Positions 1 to 3,391 of a stretch of 5,149 bases of DNA are shown here, one piece after another. How positions within the stretch are numbered: the first letter of the stretch is position 1; each line of letters begins with the position of its first letter. The position numbers and the translations under genes are program-made. Source of the stretch: Candidatus Saccharimonadia bacterium (lineage in GTDB: Bacteria > Patescibacteriota > Saccharimonadia > Saccharimonadales > SZUA-47); contig CALLJT010000034.1 of NCBI GenBank assembly GCA_938050265.1, positions 1-5,149 on the forward strand. The letters are read 5' to 3'. The notes under the pieces are model-generated. The model was not told the DNA's origin, ran no database searches, and was given only the letters and a program-made list of their open reading frames with translations.

Positions 1-34
1 AAGGATGCGCTCTAAACAACTGAGCTACACCCGC
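1..34 (-). tRNA. tRNA gene, 5' half only (cut by window edge)
   Basis: Read on the minus strand from position 34, the sequence gives a 7-nt acceptor strand GCGGGTG, then TA, a D-stem GCTC/GAGC closing a 9-nt loop, G26, the 5' anticodon stem CATCC and loop bases TT. The window ends exactly before base 34, so the anticodon is not visible and the amino acid cannot be assigned. The D-loop reads AGTTGTTTA, with a T where the usual GG pair has its second G (position 19). That is unusual because G19 normally pairs with C56. The same GTTTAGAG string recurs in the broken copy at 192-232. Confidence 0.88.
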
Positions 35-46
35 ATATTATTGCGG
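31..46. repeat. Small hairpin overlapping the tRNA 5' end
   Basis: CCGCA and TGCGG flank a TATTAT loop, a 5-bp stem that includes the first four bases of the tRNA on the minus strand. It could mark processing of the tRNA 5' end, or be the remnant 3' acceptor strand (CACCGC, minus 49-44) of the broken tRNA copy upstream. Neither is proven. Confidence 0.4.
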
Positions 47-86
47 TGCACGTATTTGGATTGTCAATGTACGTTTAGCTGCGCTT

Positions 87-102
87 CCTTGGCATGGCAA
101 GG
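87..102. repeat. Hairpin CCTTG/CAAGG
   Basis: CCTTG and CAAGG enclose GCATGG. This is the last, weakest hairpin of the chain that runs from 229 down to 87 on the minus strand toward the intact tRNA. No counterpart is visible at the tRNA-Leu locus. Confidence 0.45.
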
Positions 103-104
103 CT

Positions 105-192
105 GGTCACGTTCCGCGACCCCGGAACTTCTGCTCTGAAAACAAGTTTTCAAGTGAAGGTTCCCTTGCGATATGCCGCTGGCATATCTCAC
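105..192 (-). repeat. Hairpin repeat unit, copy A (three hairpins)
   Basis: On the minus strand this unit contains, in order, three hairpins. The first is GATATGCC/GGCATATC with loop AGC (170-188). The second is a long hairpin (124-164) whose tip is TGAAAAC-TT-GTTTTCA and whose base pairs GGAAC..TTC with GAAGTTCC. The third is GGTCGCG-GAA-CGTGACC (105-121, one G-T pair). The same order of modules, with an 18-nt identical core CTTGAAAACTTGTTTTCA and shared flanks TCGCAAGG and GCGGAACG, is found on the plus strand at 1766-1852. It lies between a duplicated tRNA 5' end and the intact tRNA. Whether it is transcribed as RNA or works as DNA is unknown. No reading frame explains it. Confidence 0.8.
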
Positions 193-232
193 TCTAAACA
201 TCCGCCAGCTGGCGGAGAGCTACACCCGCATA
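192..232 (-). pseudogene. Broken duplicate of the tRNA 5' end with a palindrome in the D-loop
   Basis: On the minus strand, 232-217 repeats 16 nt of the intact tRNA (37-22), covering the acceptor strand and most of the 5' D-stem. Positions 200-192 repeat 9 nt (18-10), the second half of the D-loop and D-stem. Three D-loop bases of the intact gene (19-21) are replaced by a perfect 16-bp palindrome, TCCGCCAGCTGGCGGA (201-216). After the D-stem the tRNA similarity stops and the hairpin unit begins. No anticodon arm or T-arm is recognisable, so it cannot be a working tRNA. A TATACT box (minus, 251-246) stands about 16 bp upstream and could transcribe it together with the hairpins and the intact tRNA. 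Confidence 0.75.
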
Positions 233-245
233 AAGTGTAGTCTTG

Positions 246-270
246 AGTATATAGTATTTGGTATATAGGG
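246..270 (+). repeat. 25-bp direct repeat, copy 1 (duplicate promoter)
   Basis: It matches 858-882 at 24 of 25 positions in the same orientation. It contains an extended -10 element TGG-TATATA (259-267) on the plus strand and TATACT (251-246) on the minus strand. Copy 2 sits just before the ribosome site of the deaminase gene, so this copy is probably a duplicated promoter. Here it would fire rightward, antisense into the deoxyribosyltransferase-like gene, or leftward into the broken tRNA copy. Confidence 0.75.
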
Positions 271-292
271 GTAAAGTCTGATTTTTGTCGGG

Positions 293-721
293 CTATAGCT
301 GTGAGAGGTCGCCGTCGAGGATCGTACAGTTCATGCCAAGGACTTCTTCGTATACGGGGTTTGATTGATCGATCGTGTTGAGTACGTAGATGTGTTTGTC
401 GTGATAGTAGGCAATGGCCATTTCCATCAGGCAGTTTGCGCCAATATACCCAGGTACGCCCCGTTTCTCGTCGTTAATAACAAGGATGGCGTCTCCTTCG
501 ACTATTTTGGCAAAATGACCATCTATCAGGCGACGCTTTTCGACGAATTTTGATGGGTCGGTGTACCATGTTTTGTTGGATGCGACATCGTAGTTGCCGC
601 TCTTTTCCATAGCTACTGCACTTTCGGGACGTACTGCGTTCAGCCCCTGGTCCTGTAGGGTTTGTGCGATTTGGTTGAGGTGCTTATAGAATGCGGCGCT
701 AGCGCACAGTACGATGTTCAT
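293..721 (-). CDS. Nucleoside 2-deoxyribosyltransferase-like protein
   Basis: This is a 142-residue cytoplasmic protein with a short Rossmann-like fold. It opens with strand MNIVLCAS, followed by a helix and a charged middle region. The core is residues 77-115: GDAILVIND, then GVPGYIG, then an LMEMAIAYY helix with E100, and HIYVLN. The GYIGxN...E...A pattern with an aliphatic strand on each side resembles the nucleoside 2-deoxyribosyltransferase superfamily, where the glutamate is the nucleophile. The exact substrate cannot be read from sequence, and many relatives are annotated only as hypothetical. Start choice: ATG at 721 has AGGAAA (735-730) eight bases upstream. The stop is TAG. The gene is divergent from a nucleoside-type deaminase, so a shared role in nucleotide salvage or clean-up is plausible. 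It is bracketed by two copies of a 25-bp repeat. Confidence 0.72.
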   Translation of the reverse strand: MNIVLCASAAFYKHLNQIAQTLQDQGLNAVRPESAVAMEKSGNYDVASNKTWYTDPSKFVEKRRLIDGHFAKIVEGDAILVINDEKRGVPGYIGANCLMEMAIAYYHDKHIYVLNTIDQSNPVYEEVLGMNCTILDGDLSQL

Positions 722-729
722 TATTGTGA

Positions 730-735
730 TTTCCT
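730..735 (-). promoter_or_regulatory. Ribosome binding site of the deoxyribosyltransferase-like gene
   Basis: AGGAAA on the minus strand, 8 nt before ATG (721-719). It fixes the start at the first methionine. Confidence 0.55.
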
Positions 736-751
736 AGTACGCATGTGTACT
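736..751. promoter_or_regulatory. Inverted repeat AGTAC-N6-GTACT, possible operator
   Basis: AGTAC and GTACT flank GCATGT, which is itself nearly palindromic (CATG core). It lies directly upstream of the ribosome site of the minus-strand gene, inside the divergent 722-896 spacer, where a repressor could act. No convincing -10/-35 pair for the minus-strand gene was found, so the function is open. Confidence 0.35.
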
Positions 752-779
752 TTCATAAAAGCGATATTTGGAGGTGCGT

Positions 780-817
780 ACGGGTACTGCCCCCGTCTAC
801 CAGCTTTTGCAGAGCTG
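780..817 (+). other. Two short hairpins in the divergent spacer
   Basis: ACGGG/CCCGT (780-796) and CAGCT/AGCTG (801-817) lie side by side in the 175-bp spacer between the divergent genes. Neither is followed by a T-run, so they are not typical terminators. They may be part of an untranslated leader or of no consequence. Confidence 0.3.
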
Positions 818-857
818 TGCCTAACTTCTCGGCCAACGCACCATGGCAATAGTAGAT

Positions 858-882
858 AGTATATAGTAGTTGGTATATAGGG
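858..882 (+). promoter_or_regulatory. Deaminase promoter, copy 2 of the 25-bp direct repeat
   Basis: The repeat holds an extended -10 element TGG-TATATA (871-879). It has the same TGG-TATA form as the elements before tRNA-Leu (1443) and the right-edge gene (4810). No clear TTGACA-like -35 is present, as is common for extended -10 promoters. The expected start of transcription is near 886. That falls inside the ribosome binding site, so an alternative start from the first TATATA (861-867) is possible. Confidence 0.5.
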
Positions 883-884
883 AC

Positions 885-891
885 AAAGGAG
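885..891 (+). promoter_or_regulatory. Strong ribosome binding site AAAGGAG deciding the deaminase start
   Basis: AAAGGAG lies five bases before ATG 897. It is the best Shine-Dalgarno site in the window and rules out the upstream in-frame TTG at 870. Confidence 0.8.
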
Positions 892-896
892 CAAAT

Positions 897-1313
897 ATGA
901 CGGCAGCCAACGACACGCAATTCTTGAGACAAGCGATTGAGCTTGCGAGCGAATCAGAAGAGTTCGTGGGCCGTGGATCAGTGACCATCAATAATCAGGG
1001 CGAAGTCCTAGCAGCTACCAGTAATTCGCAGAGGACAGACCAACAAGCGGTTAATCACGCAGAGATCAAAGCCATACAGGCAGCAAACACGAAAACAGGC
1101 TCAAGAAAGCTCATCGGTGCAACGGCGTACTGTAGCTGTGAACCGTGCGCGATGTGCATCGCCGCGATGTCGTACGCAAAAATTGAACGAATCGTGTTTG
1201 TCAAAACGATGCAAGAAACGTTCCCAGACGACACTCAAGGCTATTTCGACTCACATGCATTTATTGAAACCCTCAACTTCAAACCAAAACTCGAACAGAT
1301 AAATCTCCACTAA
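897..1313 (+). CDS. Cytidine/deoxycytidylate-deaminase-fold nucleoside deaminase
   Basis: This 138-residue protein of the zinc-dependent deaminase superfamily is predicted to be cytoplasmic. The zinc and catalytic signature is complete: HAE at 54-56 (H54 ligand, E56 proton shuttle) and PCAMC at 83-87 (C84 and C87 ligands), preceded by the YCSCEPC context typical of the guanine deaminase/TadA/cytosine deaminase branch. Reaction: hydrolytic removal of an amino group from a purine or pyrimidine base, nucleoside or tRNA adenosine. It is probably not the housekeeping TadA: the usual PvGAv and GHN substrate motifs are not clear, and the C-terminal part (FPDDTQGYFDSHAF) resembles guanine- or nucleoside-deaminase ends more than TadA's. 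Start ATG 897 is set by AAAGGAG. A divergent deoxyribosyltransferase-like neighbour supports a base or nucleoside salvage role. Confidence 0.85.
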   Translation: MTAANDTQFLRQAIELASESEEFVGRGSVTINNQGEVLAATSNSQRTDQQAVNHAEIKAIQAANTKTGSRKLIGATAYCSCEPCAMCIAAMSYAKIERIVFVKTMQETFPDDTQGYFDSHAFIETLNFKPKLEQINLH

Positions 1314-1322
1314 AACGGAGAT
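1303..1322 (+). terminator. Weak hairpin over the deaminase stop codon
   Basis: ATCTCC and GGAGAT pair across an 8-nt loop that contains the TAA stop. A second small stem, TCGCC-TGG-GGCGA, follows at 1336-1348. Neither has a T-run, so termination here is uncertain. Confidence 0.3.
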
Positions 1323-1490
1323 CACTCAGATGATCGCCTGGGGCGACCTTGAGGATTCTATGTCCGAACTGTCATAGCCTACAGCCAACGCACCGTGGTA
1401 GGAATAAAAAGACGGCCCTTGTTAACAAGAAGCAAGAATAACTGGTATAATCAGAGAGTCTTAAGGTGTTACAGCTATTGACAAAAAGTC
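1314..1490. other. Intergenic region before tRNA-Leu
   Basis: No gene is seen. The region holds small stems (TCGCC/GGCGA at 1336-1348, CTATG/CATAG at 1358-1377) and a 15-nt motif GCCAACGCACCGTGG (1384-1398) that recurs at 832-846 with one change. It also holds a 12-bp perfect palindrome CTTGTTAACAAG (1418-1429) and the tRNA promoter. Confidence 0.6.
1443..1451 (+). promoter_or_regulatory. tRNA-Leu promoter, extended -10 TGG-TATAAT
   Basis: This is a perfect -10 hexamer with the extended TGn element, 39 bp before the tRNA. The palindrome CTTGTTAACAAG (1418-1429) covers the place where the -35 would lie and might be an operator. There is no consensus -35 at 16-18 bp. Confidence 0.65.
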
Positions 1491-1576
1491 GCGCGGATGT
1501 TGGAATTGGTATACAAGAGACACTTAAAATGTCTTGCCCACAAGGCGTGCGGGTTCAAGTCCCGCTCCGCGCACCA
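1491..1576 (+). tRNA. tRNA-Leu (anticodon TAA), CCA encoded
   Basis: The gene is complete, 86 nt long and class II. The acceptor GCGCGGA pairs with TCCGCGC (1566-1572), followed by A73 and an encoded CCA. The D-arm is TTGGAATTGGTATACAA. The anticodon stem AGACA/TGTCT closes loop CTTAAAA, with TAA at 1525-1527 reading UUA codons. The long variable arm has stem GCC/GGC, and the T-arm is GCGGG-TTCAAGT-CCCGC. The discriminator A73 fits leucine. There is no group I intron in the anticodon loop, a site where some bacterial tRNA-Leu(UAA) genes carry one. The last 25 nt recur exactly at 1851-1875. Confidence 0.96.
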
Positions 1577-1580
1577 ACGT

Positions 1581-1607
1581 AAAAAGTCGACGTCAGGTCG
1601 GCTTTTT
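1581..1607 (+). terminator. Rho-independent terminator after tRNA-Leu
   Basis: AAAAAGTCGAC pairs with GTCGGCTTTTT (one G-T pair) around loop GTCAG. The A-run and T-run make it usable from both directions. It starts four bases after the CCA end. Confidence 0.88.
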
Positions 1608-1654
1608 GCTTTGGAAGCAGGGCTGGACTTGAACCCAAACCCCAAAAGGCGTGC

Positions 1655-1682
1655 GTGAGACATGCCAGTGGCATGTCGCAAG
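1655..1682 (+). repeat. Hairpin module, copy C (GACATGCC/GGCATGTC)
   Basis: The GACATGCC...GGCATGTC arms form a 19-nt perfect palindrome about one central base (1659-1677), flanked by GTGA and GCAAG. It matches the first hairpin of unit A over 28 nt, with base changes that keep the pairing. It directly follows AAGGCGTGCG, which also occurs in tRNA-Leu (1542-1551) just before its T-arm. Confidence 0.8.
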
Positions 1683-1696
1683 ACCGGAGCGCCTGC

Positions 1697-1712
1697 GCGC
1701 ATTGCAATGCGC
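1697..1712. repeat. 16-bp perfect palindrome
   Basis: GCGCATTGCAATGCGC is self-complementary. It lies between hairpin modules C and B, has no counterpart beside the left tRNA, and could form a hairpin with a tight turn or be a protein-binding site. Confidence 0.7.
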
Positions 1713-1739
1713 CAGACGTGAGGTGTGGCGACGGCTGAT

Positions 1740-1754
1740 TCACGCACAGCGTGA
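1740..1754. repeat. Hairpin TCACGC-ACA-GCGTGA
   Basis: A perfect 6-bp stem with a 3-nt loop, one more hairpin of the array and unique in the window. Confidence 0.65.
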
Positions 1755-1765
1755 GTAAGACCGTG

Positions 1766-1852
1766 GCAGAATATGCCAGTGACATGTCGCAAGGAAACAA
1801 ACTCTTGAAAACTTGTTTTCAAAGACGTTTTTTCGGGCCGGCGGAACGACGG
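1766..1852 (+). repeat. Hairpin repeat unit, copy B
   Basis: It aligns along its whole length with copy A (minus 192-105). It has a decayed ATATGCC...CATGT hairpin (1770-1788), then the identical 18-nt core CTTGAAAACTTGTTTTCA (1804-1821, stem TTGAAAAC/GTTTTCAA). A basal stem follows in which AAAC/GTTT replaces the TTC/GAA pairing of copy A. The unit ends with CGGG..GCGGAACG. It is joined directly to the duplicated tRNA-Leu 3' end. Confidence 0.8.
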
Positions 1853-1875
1853 TTCAAGTCCCGCTCCGCGCACCA
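1851..1875 (+). repeat. Exact 25-nt duplicate of the tRNA-Leu 3' end (att-like)
   Basis: It is identical to 1552-1576: most of the T-arm, the 3' acceptor strand and CCA. The spacing between copies is 299 bp. Duplication of a tRNA 3' end is the usual footprint of tyrosine-recombinase integration, but no integrase lies between the copies. It could also be the end of a tRNA-Leu pseudogene split by the hairpin array. Confidence 0.85.
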
Positions 1876-1879
1876 CAAC

Positions 1880-1906
1880 AAAACGACCCACCATGGGTCG
1901 TTTTTT
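1880..1906 (+). terminator. Rho-independent terminator after the duplicated tRNA end
   Basis: AACGACCCA/TGGGTCGTT around loop CCA, ending in six Ts. It stands in the same relation to the duplicate 3' end as terminator 1 does to the real tRNA, so a transcript from the hairpin array would end here. Confidence 0.87.
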
Positions 1907-1923
1907 CATGCCCTGATAGTGAA

Positions 1924-1932
1924 TGATATACT
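1924..1932 (+). promoter_or_regulatory. Promoter of the DHH gene, extended -10 TGA-TATACT
   Basis: TGA-TATACT ends nine bases before ATG 1942, so transcription should start at or within about three bases of the start codon. No Shine-Dalgarno site is present, implying a leaderless mRNA. Confidence 0.6.
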
Positions 1933-1941
1933 GGCTACATT

Positions 1942-2901
1942 ATGGGCAAAAAAATTGTCACTTCAGGACGCAGATACATCGACATAGATGGCTATGGCTG
2001 CATGCTGGCATACGCAGAGCTCCTTAACTTGCAAGGCGAGACTGCGGTCGCGCACAGTTCTTCAGTATTAAACGAAAGCATTCCGCACTCTCTCATACCG
2101 ACCAACCCTGCCCTCGTACGGACTATAGACATACAATCCGACGACCAGTTCATCGTTGTTGATGTATCGAACCCAGATTTTTTTGATACTTCGATTACAC
2201 ACTTGGATGCAATTATCGAGATAATCGACCACCATGCAGGACATGAAGACTTCTGGAAAGAGCGCATTGGCAACAATGCACAGATAGAAATGATCGGTGC
2301 TGCATGTACGTTCGTGTACGAACGCTGGAAGTCTGCAGGCATCCTCGACAAAATGACAGTCGCATCAGCTACGGCTCTTGCGTGCGGGATACTCGATAAC
2401 ACGTTGAACTTTGGTTCAGACTTAACGCATGAACGTGACGTGCAAGCCTACGCCTGGCTTACAGCCCATGCAAACCTGACCGACACATGGGCGCAACGGT
2501 ATTTTGAAGAATGCGAGCAGTCGATCCTAGAAGACGTGCCCGTATCTATCCAAAACGATACAAAAACCGAGCAGCTACGGAGCCACAACGGCGAATCAAT
2601 GACAATTGGCCAACTCGTAGTGACCGATGCCGCATCGTTCATACGCACCCATAAGACTACGATACAGACTCAACTCTCCAAAGATCACCCGCTCTGGTTC
2701 ATGAATACGATAGACGTCATGCGCGGTAAAAATCTATTATTCACAACCAGCCCCGAGTCCATGCAGTGGCTCGAGCGCACGCTCAATGTTCACTTCGACG
2801 CGCACGGAATCGCAACAACCGAAAAGATGTGGCTACGCAAACAAATCTTGAAAGCCGATATTGATCAAGCAGTTAGTGCTTCGACTAGCGCTAGTTCGTA
2901 A
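1942..2901 (+). CDS. DHH-DHHA2 phosphoesterase (family II pyrophosphatase/exopolyphosphatase-like)
   Basis: A 319-residue soluble protein, close to the usual length of family II pyrophosphatases. Metal-site motifs in order are: I, DIDG at 14-17; II, VVDVSN with D74; III, DHH at 96-98; then IGAACTFVYE (118-127), and IV, GILDNTLNF with D152. The C-terminal part (about 225-305) fits a DHHA2 domain and ends in WLRKQ (298-301), where pyrophosphatases carry SRKKQ. Expected activity: Mn/Mg-dependent hydrolysis of a phosphoanhydride or phosphodiester. The substrate is unclear because motif I has GRRYIDID in place of GHxNPDTD, so the first metal-binding histidine is replaced by arginine (R10). The tail QAVSASTSASS is low-complexity. 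The ATG start has no Shine-Dalgarno site and lies right behind a -10 box. The last 11 bp overlap the convergent b5 gene. Confidence 0.85.
   Translation: MGKKIVTSGRRYIDIDGYGCMLAYAELLNLQGETAVAHSSSVLNESIPHSLIPTNPALVRTIDIQSDDQFIVVDVSNPDFFDTSITHLDAIIEIIDHHAGHEDFWKERIGNNAQIEMIGAACTFVYERWKSAGILDKMTVASATALACGILDNTLNFGSDLTHERDVQAYAWLTAHANLTDTWAQRYFEECEQSILEDVPVSIQNDTKTEQLRSHNGESMTIGQLVVTDAASFIRTHKTTIQTQLSKDHPLWFMNTIDVMRGKNLLFTTSPESMQWLERTLNVHFDAHGIATTEKMWLRKQILKADIDQAVSASTSASS
2884..2895. repeat. 12-bp palindrome across the convergent gene ends
   Basis: ACTAGCGCTAGT is perfectly self-complementary and spans the last codons of the DHH gene and the TAG stop of the b5 gene (2893-2891). No T-run follows on either strand. 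It is the only candidate for a shared stop structure, and a weak one. Confidence 0.35.
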
Positions 2902-3391
2902 TCAGATCTGTAACGTAGAAATTGGCGAGCTGTGTATAGGCGCTTGATCCGTGTTCGTTACGCTTCGGGGAGCTGTCTGAGCCAGCCTGCCCTGTGAGCT
3001 GAGCTGCGATGTCGGTGCCACATGTTGAGCTGTCAAATGATTCTGCTCCACCTTCATGCGTGTTGACATATGATGATACATCGTAGATTTTGTCCTCGAA
3101 TATAACCCAACAATCTGCTGGTGAGTTATGGCGAGCCACTTCCTCTGCATCACACGTAACAGCTCCAACACAAGCAGGAAGCTCTTGGTTGTTTGTCGTG
3201 TCTGGGTTCTCGACTGCTTGTTGCGCTGCTGCTGCAGACTGTTGTGCTTCTGCGTTCTCGTCTGTGGTGTCTGTCGTGCTCACTACTGAGTCAACGCTAC
3301 TGCTACTGTCGTCGGAAGACGAACCAATAAACGCGATTGCCCCTGCTCCAAGTGCGAATATGACAAGTGCGAATAGTACTGTGTTTTTCAT
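2891..3391 (-). CDS. Membrane-anchored extracytoplasmic cytochrome b5-domain protein
   Basis: 166 residues. An N-terminal hydrophobic segment (about 4-22, no lipobox cysteine) acts as a signal or anchor. A Ser/Thr/Asp/Ala/Gln-rich linker (24-70) follows, then a cytochrome b5-like heme domain (about 74-163). The family pattern is clear: EEVARHN (83-89), DCWVIF..KIYDVSSYV (93-109), first heme ligand H112 in HEGG (HPGG in most relatives), and second ligand H147 in NEHGSSAYTQL. Four cysteines (74, 80, 94, 124) may form disulfides outside the cell. It is the second gene of an operon: its ATG overlaps the TGA of the flavocytochrome gene (ATGA), with AGAGGAG (3409-3403) inside the upstream gene 11 nt before it. 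Likely role: electron acceptor or carrier on the outer face, fed by the flavocytochrome. The final partner is unknown. Confidence 0.85.
   Translation of the reverse strand: MKNTVLFALVIFALGAGAIAFIGSSSDDSSSSVDSVVSTTDTTDENAEAQQSAAAAQQAVENPDTTNNQELPACVGAVTCDAEEVARHNSPADCWVIFEDKIYDVSSYVNTHEGGAESFDSSTCGTDIAAQLTGQAGSDSSPKRNEHGSSAYTQLANFYVTDLITN

Larger units (their letters stand above)
1577..1941. other. 365-bp gene-free region: hairpin array and tRNA-Leu debris
   Basis: No credible gene is present. In order it contains: terminator 1; an inverted 11-nt copy of the T-arm core (1625-1635); a short AAGGCGTGCG match to the tRNA-Leu variable/T-arm junction (1646-1655); hairpins at 1659, 1697, 1740, 1770 and 1805; the exact 25-nt tRNA-Leu 3' end (1851-1875); terminator 2; and the promoter of the next gene. 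Minus-strand frames across it give the GAGLEPS- and RDLNPHA-type peptides that come from translating tRNA T-arms. Confidence 0.75.

Noticed and set aside
63..68. TTGACA (minus) as the -35 of the left tRNA
   Set aside because: At 17 bp spacing the -10 would be GCAATA, ending four bases before the tRNA, which leaves no room for a start site upstream of the gene.
87..232. CRISPR-like array
   Set aside because: The repeated units differ in length and content, are hairpins rather than repeat-spacer pairs, and no cas gene is nearby.
1479..1484. TTGACA just before tRNA-Leu as a -35 box
   Set aside because: A matching -10 would fall inside the tRNA gene. The extended -10 at 1443-1451 is a far better promoter.
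1577..1875. Insertion sequence or integrated element with its own recombinase
   Set aside because: No transposase or integrase frame is present between the tRNA-Leu duplicates. Only the att-like duplication supports mobility, so it is kept as a finding, not called as a mobile element.
1475..1909. Long minus-strand frame of 144 codons across the tRNA-Leu region
   Set aside because: It reads through the tRNA gene, both terminators and all hairpins. The GAGLEPS and RDLNPHA peptides are the known artefact of translating tRNA T-arm sequence. No ribosome site or family match is visible.
1577..1941. Group I intron in tRNA-Leu(UAA)
   Set aside because: The tRNA is continuous, with an uninterrupted anticodon loop. 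The hairpins lie after the 3' end, and the array is too short for, and lacks, recognisable group I core pairings.
1555..1987. Other frames (1555-1800 minus, 1751-1987 plus) in the hairpin array
   Set aside because: They are short, lie over palindromes and the duplicated tRNA end, and have no start signal. The second runs into the DHH gene out of frame.
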